Assembly (NCBI RefSeq): GCF_014656415.1
Contig: NZ_BNCJ01000001.1
Span: 124,001 to 188,000 of the forward strand
DNA length: 64,000 bases
Direction of reading: 5' to 3'
From: Seohaeicola zhoushanensis
GTDB lineage: Bacteria > Pseudomonadota > Alphaproteobacteria > Rhodobacterales > Rhodobacteraceae
Under the pieces are notes generated by a model. That model searched no databases and was not told where the DNA came from. It saw only the letters and a list, made by a program, of their open reading frames with translations. The position numbers were made by a program, and so were the translations under genes. Of the stretch, positions 18,628 through 27,268 are shown piece after piece (position 1 is the first letter of the stretch; the number at the start of each line of letters is the position of its first letter).

Positions 18628-20452
18628 CACGGTCTTCAACGAGTTCGTGCTCAAGTTCGGCACGGTCAACGGGTCCGGCTCGGCCTCGGCCAACTTCCTC
18701 TGCGCCAAGGTGCTCTTCCGCATGGGCCTGCCGGTCAGCGCCAAGAACATCTTTCCCTCGAACATCCAGGGCCTGCCCACCTGGTACGAGATCCGCGTCT
18801 CCGAGGCCGGCCACATGGCCCGCCGCGCCGGCATCGACGTGATGGTCGCCATGAACCCGCAAAGCTACAAGCGCGACGCCGCCGAGGTGGTGCCGGGCGG
18901 CACGCTGATCTACGATTCGACGCTGGAACGCCGGTTCGACCGCGATGACATCCAGGTCATCGGCATCCCCATCGCCCGGCTCTGCGCCGAGCACTGGACC
19001 GACTCGCGCCAGCGCCAGCTGTTCAAGAACATGATCTACGTCGGCTCGCTGATCTCGCTGCTCGGGCTGGACGACGGCGTGGTCGAACAGCTCATCACCG
19101 AGCAGTTCAAGTCCAAGCCCAAGCTGATCGAGCCCAACCTCAAGGCGCTGCACATCGGCCGCGACTATGCGCGCGATAACATCGACACCCCCATCGCCGT
19201 GCGGGCGCGCATGTCCGACAAGACCGCGGGCAAGATCCTGATGACCGGGAACGAGGCGGCGGGCCTTGGCGCGCTTTACGCCGGTGCGACGGTCGCCACC
19301 TGGTATCCGATCACCCCCTCGACCTCGCTGGTCGAGAACTTCGAGCGCCACGCCAGCAAGCTGCGCCGCACAGAGGACGGCCGCCACAACGCCGCCGTGG
19401 TGCAGGCCGAGGACGAACTGGCCGCCGTCGGCATGGCCATCGGCGCCAGCTGGAACGGCGCGCGCGCCTTCACCGCCACCTCGGGGCCCGGCATCTCGCT
19501 GATGGCGGAATTCATCGGCCTGGCCTATTTCGCCGAGATCCCGCTGGTGCTCTTCGACGTGCAGCGCGGCGGCCCCTCGACCGGGATGCCGACCCGCACC
19601 CAGCAGTCCGACATCCTGACCTGCGCCTATGCCAGCCATGGCGACACGGTGCATATCCTGCTGCTGCCGGGCGACCCCGGCGAATGCTTCACCATGTCGG
19701 TCGACGCCTTCGACATCGCCGACCGCTACCAGACCCCGGTCTTCGTGATGAGCGATCTCGACATCGGCATGAACGACTGGGTGATCGACGAGTTGACCTG
19801 GGACGACTCGCGCAAGCTCGACCGCGGCAAGGTGCTGGACGCCGCCGCGCTCGACGCGGTGGCCGAATTCGCCCGCTATCGGGACGTCGACGGCGACGGC
19901 ATCCCCTACCGCACCCTGCCCGGCACCCATCCGACCAAGGGGTCGTATTTCACCCGCGGCACGTCACACACCGATACCGGCGGCTATACCGAGGACGGCC
20001 GCCTGCATGCGCAGATGCTGGAGCGGATCAAATACAAGATCGAAGGCGCCGCCGCGCATCTGCCCAAGCCCGTCATCGATATCCGCGACCCCGAGGCGCG
20101 GCTTGCCATCGTCAACTTCGGCTCGACCGACCCCGCCGTGCGCGAGGGGCTCGAGGAACTGGACCGCGAAGGCCATGTGATGAACCACATGCGGCTGCGC
20201 GCCTTCCCCTTCGCCCAGGAGGTACGCGACTTTGCCGAGGCGCATGACTATCTCTTCGTGATCGAGCAGAACCGCGACAGCCAGATGCGCCACCTGCTGA
20301 TGACCGAGGCCGATATCCTGGGGCCCAAGCTGATCGCCGTGCCCAATATCGACGGTATGCCGCTCACCGCCGCCTTCGTGCGGGAATTCGTCCTGCAAGC
20401 CCTTCGCCGCCTGCCCGGCTATGGCGAAGCCTCGCGCATCGTCGCGCAATAG
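18617..20452 (+). CDS. 2-oxoacid:acceptor oxidoreductase, fused gamma-alpha subunit
   Basis: The ATG at 18617 gives 611 residues. The first ~180 residues (FVLKFGTVNGSGSASANFLCAKVLFRMGL and following) are the gamma domain, joined to an alpha (pyrimidine-domain) part with ATWYPITPSTSLVENFE, TATSGPGISLMAEFIGLAYF and QRGGPSTGMPTRTQQSD. This is the KorA arrangement of 2-oxoglutarate or other 2-oxoacid ferredoxin oxidoreductases, which cleave a 2-oxoacid and CoA to acyl-CoA, CO2 and low-potential electrons. The substrate cannot be read. It lies between the GltD-like gene and the beta subunit. Confidence 0.93.
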   Translation: MSRNTVFNEFVLKFGTVNGSGSASANFLCAKVLFRMGLPVSAKNIFPSNIQGLPTWYEIRVSEAGHMARRAGIDVMVAMNPQSYKRDAAEVVPGGTLIYDSTLERRFDRDDIQVIGIPIARLCAEHWTDSRQRQLFKNMIYVGSLISLLGLDDGVVEQLITEQFKSKPKLIEPNLKALHIGRDYARDNIDTPIAVRARMSDKTAGKILMTGNEAAGLGALYAGATVATWYPITPSTSLVENFERHASKLRRTEDGRHNAAVVQAEDELAAVGMAIGASWNGARAFTATSGPGISLMAEFIGLAYFAEIPLVLFDVQRGGPSTGMPTRTQQSDILTCAYASHGDTVHILLLPGDPGECFTMSVDAFDIADRYQTPVFVMSDLDIGMNDWVIDELTWDDSRKLDRGKVLDAAALDAVAEFARYRDVDGDGIPYRTLPGTHPTKGSYFTRGTSHTDTGGYTEDGRLHAQMLERIKYKIEGAAAHLPKPVIDIRDPEARLAIVNFGSTDPAVREGLEELDREGHVMNHMRLRAFPFAQEVRDFAEAHDYLFVIEQNRDSQMRHLLMTEADILGPKLIAVPNIDGMPLTAAFVREFVLQALRRLPGYGEASRIVAQ

Positions 20453-20460
20453 GAACCATC

Positions 20461-21516
20461 ATGACCCATATCGTCAAACCGCAGTTCCGCCATCCCCGCC
20501 TTGCCACCAACTCGCAGGGTCTCACCCGCCGCGACTACGAGGGGGTGATCTCGACCCTCTGCGCCGGGTGCGGACATGACTCGGTCACCGCCGCCATCGT
20601 CGAGGCCTGTTTCGAGCTCGAGCTTCCCGCCCATCGCGTCGCCAAGATGTCGGGCATCGGCTGTTCCTCGAAGACCACGAACTATTTCCTGAACTACAGC
20701 CACGGCTTCAACTCGGTGCATGGGCGCATGCCTTCGGTCGCCACCGGCGCCAACCTCGCCAACCGCGAGCTGACCTATCTCGGCGTCTCGGGCGACGGCG
20801 ATACCGCCTCTATCGGCATCGGCCAGTTCGTCCATGCCGTGCGCCGCCGGGTGAACATGCTTTATATCTGCGAGAACAATGGCACCTATGGCCTGACCAA
20901 GGGCCAGTTCTCGGCCACCAACGACCGCGCCTCGAAGAACCGCAAGGGGCTGGATACGCCCTTTGATTCCATCGACCTCTGCAACATGGCGATCGAGCTT
21001 GGCGCCGGTTTCGTCGCCCGTTCCTTCTCGGGCGACAAGGCGCAGCTGGTGCCGCTGATCAAGGCCGGCATCCGCTACAAGGGCTTTGCGCTGATCGACG
21101 TGATCAGCCCCTGCGTGACCTTCAACAACCACACCACCTCGACCAAGAGCTATGAATACGTCCGCGACCACAACCACATGATCGGCCGGCTCGACCTGGT
21201 CGAGACCTCGGCCGAGATCGAAGCCGACTACGCCCCCGGCACCTCGGCCGACGTCACCCTGCACGACGGCTCGCAGATGCGCTTCACCAAGCTGGACGAG
21301 TCCTATGACCCGACCAATCGCGAAACCATCCTGCCGGCGCTGGAACGCTACCGGCAGAGGGGCGAGGTGGCGACCGGGCTGCTTTACCTCGACAAGCGCG
21401 AGGCCGACCTGCACGAGTTGATCGGCACCCCCGACCAGCCGCTGAACGAGATCGACGAGCGCGCGCTGGTGCCGGGTTCCGGCCCGCTCGCCGCGATCAA
21501 CGCGGCGCATCGCTAG
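20461..21516 (+). CDS. 2-oxoacid:acceptor oxidoreductase, beta subunit
   Basis: The 351 residues form the TPP-binding subunit. The cluster-binding cysteines appear in CAGCGH (near residue 40), GIGCSS and ISPCVTF, and the TPP/Mg motif is GDGDTASIG followed by CENNGTYGLTKGQ. These match KorB/PorB beta subunits. A separate delta (ferredoxin) subunit gene is not present; the double ferredoxin domain of the first gene may take its place. A perfect palindrome lies 15 bases after the stop. Confidence 0.94.
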   Translation: MTHIVKPQFRHPRLATNSQGLTRRDYEGVISTLCAGCGHDSVTAAIVEACFELELPAHRVAKMSGIGCSSKTTNYFLNYSHGFNSVHGRMPSVATGANLANRELTYLGVSGDGDTASIGIGQFVHAVRRRVNMLYICENNGTYGLTKGQFSATNDRASKNRKGLDTPFDSIDLCNMAIELGAGFVARSFSGDKAQLVPLIKAGIRYKGFALIDVISPCVTFNNHTTSTKSYEYVRDHNHMIGRLDLVETSAEIEADYAPGTSADVTLHDGSQMRFTKLDESYDPTNRETILPALERYRQRGEVATGLLYLDKREADLHELIGTPDQPLNEIDERALVPGSGPLAAINAAHR

Positions 21517-21530
21517 GGCGCAGCGACGGC

Positions 21531-21548
21531 GGCGGGGTAAACCCCGCC
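21531..21548. repeat. Palindrome after the Kor beta gene
   Basis: GGCGGGGTAAACCCCGCC is an 18-base perfect palindrome (eight-pair stem, AA centre). No T-tract follows. It may mark the 3' end of the Kor operon. The rest of 21549-21763 shows no gene. Confidence 0.55.
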
Positions 21549-21763
21549 CTACGCATGGTGGCCGGTGACGCAAGAGCGATCAGCGCGCATCGGCGGGCCG
21601 CGGCGCGGCGATCCTCCGGTGAAAGCCGGGCAGTTTATGGTGTCTTCCCGGATGACCTCTGAACCGCGCGCAAGCGTCGACAAATCGCCGGGCCGGGGGG
21701 CGGCCCGGCGATGCGCGGCGGCCTTCGGCCGCTGTTTCGCGCAGGGAACCGTCCGGCCGTCGG

Positions 21764-22315
21764 TCACCCCGGAAGCGGCAGCTTCCGCATGATGTCGGAA
21801 TCGCGGCGTGACCGGGCCAGGTCCCAGCCGCCCTGCATCAGGATGAAGAAATGCTCGGCCTTGCGCCGGGCCTCCTCGGGGCTGGCCCCGAAGCGCAGCG
21901 CGTGATGTTCGAACTCGGCGATCCAGCCGTCGAACAGGTGGCGGCTCAGCTCGCGGAAGGCCTCGTTATCCGGCCCGTCCGTCAGCGCGCTGGCAATCGG
22001 GCAGGTCTCCCAGCTGCCTGAGATATCGAAGAGCTTCGCCAGCTTGTGGCAGAGCGTCCGGCAGCCGTCCTCGAAACTCGAAGCCGGCTCGAAGGCGGCG
22101 GCAATGATCCGCAGCATCCCGTCCGACGACCAGGTCGCCGCCGCCTGCGCGAGGTCCGCCTTGCCGTTCGGGAAGTGGTGATACAGCGACCCTTTCGGCG
22201 CCTGCGCCGCCTCCAGGATCTCGGCGACGCCAACGCCGCTGTAGCCGCGCTTGCGGAACAGGTCGGCCGCGGTTCGGATCAGCCGCTCCTTGGTGGACAA
22301 CGGACGTTCGCTCAT
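21764..22315 (-). CDS. TetR/AcrR family regulator
   Basis: The 183 residues start with a TetR DNA-binding domain (KERLIRTAADLFRKRGYSGVGVAEILEAAQAPKGSLYHHFPNGKADLA). The C-terminal ligand domain resembles the LmrA/YxaF type (SSFEDGCRTLCHKLAKL and CPIASALTDGPDNEAFR). It is divergent from an alpha/beta hydrolase gene, with two palindromic operators between them, so it probably represses both genes. Confidence 0.92.
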   Translation of the reverse strand: MSERPLSTKERLIRTAADLFRKRGYSGVGVAEILEAAQAPKGSLYHHFPNGKADLAQAAATWSSDGMLRIIAAAFEPASSFEDGCRTLCHKLAKLFDISGSWETCPIASALTDGPDNEAFRELSRHLFDGWIAEFEHHALRFGASPEEARRKAEHFFILMQGGWDLARSRRDSDIMRKLPLPG

Positions 22316-22334
22316 GACTCACTCTTGACAGAAA

Positions 22335-22376
22335 TAGACCGATTGGTCCAGTGTTGCATTTAGACCGATCGGTCTA
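22335..22376. promoter_or_regulatory. Twin TetR-type operators
   Basis: Two 16-base sites, TAGACCGATTGGTCCA (22335-22350) and TAGACCGATCGGTCTA (22361-22376), lie 26 bases apart, centre to centre. The second is a perfect palindrome. They sit just upstream of the TetR gene and 21 bases before the hydrolase start, which fits autoregulation plus control of the hydrolase. Confidence 0.8.
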
Positions 22377-22396
22377 GAGCGCGACGAGGGCAGATC

Positions 22397-23275
22397 ATGC
22401 TGGACATGCAGACAATGAAACCGATGACGGGCAGTGCCGCGCCCGAGGCGATATCCTTCCCCGCCCCCGGCGCAACCCTGCAGGGTACCCTGTATCTGCC
22501 CGCGTCGCCGCCAAGAGCCGCGGTGGTGCTGAACGGCGCCACCGCCGTTCCCCAGGGCTTCTACCGCGCCTTCGCCACCTGGCTGGCGAACAGCGAGGGG
22601 ATCGCCTGCCTGACCTACGATTACCGCGACTTCGCCCGCTCGGCGCAGGCGCATCCGAAACATTCGACCGCCACCATGGCCGACTGGGCCCTGCGCGACC
22701 AGCCCGCCGCCCGCGCCGAGATGCGCCGCCGCCTGCCCGGCGTGCCGCTCTGGGTGATCGGCCATTCGCTCGGCGGGATGCTGATGCCGATGCAGGAGGG
22801 CATCGAGGATATCGACCGGATGATCGCCGTGGCATCGGGCCTTGTCCACCACCAGGATCACCCCTGGCCATATCAGGGTCTGGCAAGGCTGTTCTGGTTC
22901 GGCCATGTGCCGGCGCTGACCCGGCTGCTCGGCTACCTGCCCGGCCGCATCGCCGGCTTCGGCCCCGACCTTCCGGCCACCGCCTACTGGCAATGGCGCG
23001 AATGGTGCACCCATCCGCATTCCTACTTCCCGCATCTCGGCGCCAGCCTGCCGCAGCCGGCATGGCACCGCAGCAGCGCCACCGCCGAGCTGATCGCGCT
23101 GGCCGACGATCCGGTCTGCCCGCCGGTCAGCACCGCCAAGCTGGTCGGGGTCTATGGCGTGGAACAGAGCCGCTTCCGCGTGCTCGACCCGGCCGAGAAG
23201 GGTCTCTCGAAGGTCGGCCACCTGGGCGCCTTCGCGCGTGCCAATGCCGCGCTCTGGCCCGAGATCATCGGCTGA
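22397..23275 (+). CDS. Alpha/beta hydrolase
   Basis: The 292 residues show an alpha/beta hydrolase fold with a nucleophile elbow GHSLGGML and an oxyanion segment AVVLNGATAVPQGFYRAFATWLA. A late acid (ALADDPVCPPVS) and His (GHLGAFA) complete a triad. This subgroup (COG4757-like) has no firmly known substrate. It is divergent from the TetR gene and preceded by its operators, so expression is likely induced by a TetR ligand, perhaps a small ester or aromatic. Confidence 0.85.
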   Translation: MLDMQTMKPMTGSAAPEAISFPAPGATLQGTLYLPASPPRAAVVLNGATAVPQGFYRAFATWLANSEGIACLTYDYRDFARSAQAHPKHSTATMADWALRDQPAARAEMRRRLPGVPLWVIGHSLGGMLMPMQEGIEDIDRMIAVASGLVHHQDHPWPYQGLARLFWFGHVPALTRLLGYLPGRIAGFGPDLPATAYWQWREWCTHPHSYFPHLGASLPQPAWHRSSATAELIALADDPVCPPVSTAKLVGVYGVEQSRFRVLDPAEKGLSKVGHLGAFARANAALWPEIIG

Positions 23276-23314
23276 ATTCTTCGCCCGCACGGGCGACCAC
23301 CGCCCGGCACATGC

Positions 23315-24112
23315 TCAGCTCCGCCAGCGCAGCAGCCGCTTCTCGGCTAGCCCGATGGCCCAGCTCGTCAGAACGCCCAGCGCCGAGAGGATCACCACCC
23401 CGGCGAACAGCCGTTCGAGGTCGTAGAGCGAACCGGCCTGCAGGATATAGGCGCCGATCCCGTATTCGGCGCCCAGCATCTCGGCGGCGACCAGCAGGAT
23501 GATCCCGATGGCGATCGACACCCTCAGGCCCGAGAGGATCCCCGGCAGCGCCCCCGGCAGCACGATCTTGCGCACGATCGAGAACCACGAGAGGCCAAAG
23601 CTCTGCCCCATCCGGATCAGCGTGCGGTCGACGTTGTCCACTGCGCCATAGGTCGACACGACGGTCGGCGTGAAGGTCCCGAAGGCGATAAGCGCGTATT
23701 TAGAGCCTTCGTCGATCCCGAACCAGATCACGAAGAGCGGCAGCAGCGCGATCTTGGGGATCGGGAACAGCGCCGCCACCAGCGGCACCAGCCCGGCGCG
23801 CACATGGCTGAAGAGGCCGATGGCCACGCCCACCGCGATGCCGATGGAAATGCCCATCACGCCGCCCACCGCCAAACGTGTCAGCGAGGGCACCAGATGC
23901 GTCCAGAGCCGCCCGCTCTGCCACAGGTCCACCAGCGTCAGCGCCACGTCCGAGGGGCGCGGCAGGGTCAGGTTGCCGATCCAGCCCGCCCGCGTGCCCC
24001 ATTCGGCCAGCAGGATCAGCACCACGAAGACCAGAAGCCCCGCGCCGCGCTTGGCCACGGGACGGAACCCGCCGCCGCGGAAGGGCACCACTCGTGCTTC
24101 AGACATCGACAA
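23315..24112 (-). CDS. ABC transporter permease (SsuC/TauC-like)
   Basis: The 265 residues have about six transmembrane helices and the BPD_transp_1 coupling motif near AQSFGLSWFSIVRKIVLPGALPGILSGLRVSIAIG, which holds the EAA-type loop contacting the ATPase. It overlaps the ATPase gene by 14 bases and completes an importer with the SBP at 24904-25917. The family carries sulfonates, nitrate/cyanate, pyrimidine precursors of thiamine, and others. Confidence 0.92.
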   Translation of the reverse strand: MSMSEARVVPFRGGGFRPVAKRGAGLLVFVVLILLAEWGTRAGWIGNLTLPRPSDVALTLVDLWQSGRLWTHLVPSLTRLAVGGVMGISIGIAVGVAIGLFSHVRAGLVPLVAALFPIPKIALLPLFVIWFGIDEGSKYALIAFGTFTPTVVSTYGAVDNVDRTLIRMGQSFGLSWFSIVRKIVLPGALPGILSGLRVSIAIGIILLVAAEMLGAEYGIGAYILQAGSLYDLERLFAGVVILSALGVLTSWAIGLAEKRLLRWRS

Positions 24113-24866
24113 GTTCCTGATCCGCCGCCATCGCCTCGTCGCGCATCAGCCCCCAGAGACGTTCCTGCAGGGCCTCCAGCTCCGGATCGCCGGCGCGACG
24201 ATCCTCCAGCGCGCGGGGCACCTCGATCACCTCGCGCAGCCGGCCCGGCCGGCGCGACAGCACGGCGATCCGGTGACCAAGGCGCACCGCCTCGGCGAGG
24301 TTGTGGGTCACGTAGACCCCGGTAAAGGGCTGCCGTGTCCACAGCCCGACCAGGTCGTCCATCAGCAGCTCGCGCGTCTGCGCATCGAGCGCCGAGAGCG
24401 GCTCGTCCAGCAACATCACCGCCGGGTTGACCGCCAGCGCGCGGGCGATGGCCACCCGCTGCTTCATGCCTCCCGACAGCTGCCTAGGCAGCGCCTTGCG
24501 GAAGCCCGAGAGCCGGGTGCGGGCCAGCACGTCGGCAATGATCTCCTCGCCCTTTCGCCCGCCCAGGCCGTGGTCCTCGAGCACCAGCGAGATATTCCCC
24601 TCGACCGTGCGCCAGGGCAGCAGGGCGAAATCCTGGAACACGTAGGTCAGCGGGTTGAGACAGCCCTCGGGGGCGGCACCGGCCATGCGCACCGCACCCT
24701 CGTCGGGCCGCTCCAGCCCGCCGATCAGCCTTAACAGGGTCGATTTCCCGCAGCCCGACGGGCCGACGATGCACAGGATCTCGCCCGCCGGAATCTGCAG
24801 GTCGATGTCCTGCAGCACCGGCATGCCGCTGTAACGGTGAGTGATATGGTCGAGCGTCAGGTCCAT
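24099..24866 (-). CDS. ABC transporter ATP-binding protein (SsuB/TauB-like)
   Basis: The ATG at 24866 gives 255 residues with complete nucleotide-binding motifs: Walker A GPSGCGKST, the signature LSGGMKQRV, Walker B VMLLDEPLSALD and switch His THNLAEAV. It energises the importer formed with the adjacent permease and SBP. The gene overlaps the permease and is 37 bases from the SBP stop, with a hairpin between them. Confidence 0.95.
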   Translation of the reverse strand: MDLTLDHITHRYSGMPVLQDIDLQIPAGEILCIVGPSGCGKSTLLRLIGGLERPDEGAVRMAGAAPEGCLNPLTYVFQDFALLPWRTVEGNISLVLEDHGLGGRKGEEIIADVLARTRLSGFRKALPRQLSGGMKQRVAIARALAVNPAVMLLDEPLSALDAQTRELLMDDLVGLWTRQPFTGVYVTHNLAEAVRLGHRIAVLSRRPGRLREVIEVPRALEDRRAGDPELEALQERLWGLMRDEAMAADQELVDV

Positions 24867-24875
24867 CGGGCAATC

Positions 24876-24897
24876 GCGGGGCCCCGAGAGGCCCCGC
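24876..24897 (-). repeat. Intercistronic hairpin between SBP and ATPase genes
   Basis: GCGGGGCC, six bases, GGCCCCGC is a perfect eight-pair stem in the 37-base gap after the SBP stop. It has no T-tract and probably stabilises the SBP mRNA, as seen in other ABC operons where the binding protein is made in excess. Confidence 0.6.
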
Positions 24898-24903
24898 ATG
24901 TTC

Positions 24904-25917
24904 TCACATCATCTGCACATAGCTGGGGTCGACCAGCATCTCGGTGGTGATGCTGTCCTTGACCAGGCCCTCGGACTTGAACCAGTCGACCTGGTCCTGC
25001 ACCGAACCCATGTTCAGCGCCGAGTCCTTGTTCAGCCGCATCGCCCCGTTGATGATCGACTTGGCCGCCTTCTCGTAGGGCTGGTCCTCGTAGACATACT
25101 TGTGGATCAGCTTGACCATCTCTTCCTGGCCCGCCGCGTCCAGCGTCTTGTCCACCAGCGCCGCGTTGAAATCGGCCGCGCCCTTCGAGAAGGCGCGCAG
25201 GAAGGCCTCGGTCTTGGCCCGTTCGTTCGCCGCGTTGTTGGCCGAGGTGAAGACCGTCGTGACCTGGTAGTCGGGCAGGTAATCGGCCACCATGCCGATC
25301 TGGCTCACCGCCTTGGCCCCGACCAGCGCCTTGCCGATATGCGGCACGATGGTCCAGGCATCGACCTGCCCCGACTTCAGCGCGCCGATGATCGCGCCGA
25401 CCTTCTGCAGCGGTTTGTAACTGATGTTCACGCCCTCGGCGGCGGCGATCTTGGCGCCCATGTAGTGGAACGACGATCCCGCCTGGGTCACGGCAAAGCT
25501 CTTGCCGTCCAGCGCCTTGGGGCTGGTCAGACCGGCGGCATGGGCCTCGTTCGAGGCCAGGATCATCTGCCCGTCGATGCCCTTCTCCTCCATCAGCGCC
25601 CCGGCGATGACCTTGGCCGCGCCCTTCTCGGCCAGGCTGATGAGGCCCCCGGTGATCGAGGTCACGCCGAAATCGGCATCGCCCGAGGCAATGGCAACCG
25701 CCATTGGCTGGGCCGCCTCGAAGAACTTGAACTCGACGTCCAGCCCCTCGTCGGCGAAATAGCCGCGCTCGAAGGCGACGAAGCTTGCCGCGTGGCTGGT
25801 GAAGCGCAGCGCGCCCACGGTCAGTTTGGTATTGGCCAGAGCCGGTGTTCCGAGCAGCGGCAGAACGGCCGCGCCCCCGGCGAGGCCCAGCGCCCCGCGG
25901 CGGGTGAATGTGGTCAT
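24904..25917 (-). CDS. ABC transporter substrate-binding protein (NMT1/SsuA-like)
   Basis: The ATG at 25917 gives 337 residues. The first 28 form a signal with twin arginines (TFTRRGALGLAGGAAVLPLLG), so Tat export is possible. The mature part is an NMT1/SsuA-type binding protein (LTVGALRFTSHAASFVAFERGYFADEGLDVEF). It is the first gene of the importer operon and lies just upstream of the ATPase and permease. The ligand is not determined; sulfonates, nitrate-like ions and thiamine precursors are all bound by relatives. Confidence 0.9.
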   Translation of the reverse strand: MTTFTRRGALGLAGGAAVLPLLGTPALANTKLTVGALRFTSHAASFVAFERGYFADEGLDVEFKFFEAAQPMAVAIASGDADFGVTSITGGLISLAEKGAAKVIAGALMEEKGIDGQMILASNEAHAAGLTSPKALDGKSFAVTQAGSSFHYMGAKIAAAEGVNISYKPLQKVGAIIGALKSGQVDAWTIVPHIGKALVGAKAVSQIGMVADYLPDYQVTTVFTSANNAANERAKTEAFLRAFSKGAADFNAALVDKTLDAAGQEEMVKLIHKYVYEDQPYEKAAKSIINGAMRLNKDSALNMGSVQDQVDWFKSEGLVKDSITTEMLVDPSYVQMM

Positions 25918-26062
25918 GGTCTCTCCTCCCTTGGTATCTGGCGCGATCCTAGAACGCATCGGCAAGCCTTCGCAATTGCGTAGGCGCCGCCCTTGTCGGG
26001 TCGGACCTAACGGGGTGGGCAGCGAGGGGAAAGACTTGACCTCACGGAAATGGCGGCCGGAC

Positions 26063-27244
26063 CTATTCCACCGGCACCCCGAAAACCGTGATCGCCACGC
26101 CCAGAACCGCCAGCGCCGCAAAGCCCGCGCGCCGTGGTCCGCTGGCCCCCACCACCGCAATCGCCGACTGGACGGCGTAGTAGAGCGCGAAGCCCCGCGA
26201 GGCATAGCTGATGATCTCGAAGACGTTCAAACTCCAGGTCAGCGCCAGGCCGAGGCCGACCAGCACGGCATAGCTCTGCCGCGCGGTCAGCCGCCCGTGG
26301 GTCAGCTCGTTGACCAGCCCGCCCGCACCGCCGGTATCGGCCACCGCCGCGCTGAACTGGGCGCTCAGCGCCGCCACCACCAGCAACAGCGGCAGCACCG
26401 GCGCGACCACCTCCATCATCGAGATAATCGCCGTTTCGGTCAGCTCGGTCCCGGCGGTATCGACCGTGTAGGTCAGCAGCACGATATAGACCATGTAGAT
26501 CGCGCTGGCGACGATCTGGGCCAGCTTCATCGACCGGATCCGCATCTCGGGCGCATAGGTCCGGCCCAGATAGCGCGAGGTCTCGAAGCCCTGCACCGTC
26601 ACGATCAGCCCGAAGGCCAGCGTCACCGCCGCCCAGCCGCCCAGCTGCGGCGGCTTCACGATCAGCGCGCCATGCTCGGCGGTGGTGACGAAATAGCCGC
26701 ACAGACCCACCAGCAGCCCGGCGATGATCGCCAGTTTCAACCCGACCGAGACCTGCTCCATCCGCTCCAGCGCGCCGAACCCCCGCGTCCAGCCCACCGC
26801 CAGGATCACCGCATAGGCCGCCGTGGTCAGAAGCCGGGCGTTCAGCGGGCTGTCAAAGGGCGTCAGCCGCACCCCGAAGGCGCCGAAGAGGTTCAGGTAA
26901 TAGGCAACCGAGATGACATAGGCGAAGGACAGCACCCAGGAGGCAGCATTCTCCAGCGCAACCTCGGTCGGCGTCGCCTCCTCGCGCGCGGCCCGATGGG
27001 CGATGTTGGCGCGGATCGCCGCGCCAAAGGCCCAGGCCCCGAGGCAGAGCGCCGCCATCACCAGCGGCGCCTGCCAGCCATAGGAGGCGTCGAGGATCGG
27101 TCCCAGCACCAGGAAACCGCTGCCGATGATCGAGGCCAGCGGCGTGATCGCCGCCCGCCACAGCCGCAGTACCGACAGGCGCGGCCAGAGCAGCAGGCCG
27201 CCCGTCGCCAGAACCGCGAGCACGATGAACACATCAAGGATCAT
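26063..27244 (-). CDS. Multi-pass membrane protein, APC-like permease of unknown substrate
   Basis: The 393 residues form about eleven hydrophobic helices. An early ITPLASIIGSGFLVLGPIL with Gly and Ser, and the later GFETSRYLGRTYAPEMRIRSMKLAQ, recall unwound helices and loops of amino acid-polyamine-organocation carriers, but the match is weak and I do not recognise the family. It starts 24 bases after a GntR gene on the same strand and is probably controlled by it. Confidence 0.7.
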   Translation of the reverse strand: MILDVFIVLAVLATGGLLLWPRLSVLRLWRAAITPLASIIGSGFLVLGPILDASYGWQAPLVMAALCLGAWAFGAAIRANIAHRAAREEATPTEVALENAASWVLSFAYVISVAYYLNLFGAFGVRLTPFDSPLNARLLTTAAYAVILAVGWTRGFGALERMEQVSVGLKLAIIAGLLVGLCGYFVTTAEHGALIVKPPQLGGWAAVTLAFGLIVTVQGFETSRYLGRTYAPEMRIRSMKLAQIVASAIYMVYIVLLTYTVDTAGTELTETAIISMMEVVAPVLPLLLVVAALSAQFSAAVADTGGAGGLVNELTHGRLTARQSYAVLVGLGLALTWSLNVFEIISYASRGFALYYAVQSAIAVVGASGPRRAGFAALAVLGVAITVFGVPVE

Positions 27245-27268
27245 GCCGAAGTCATGACGCCAAACGCG

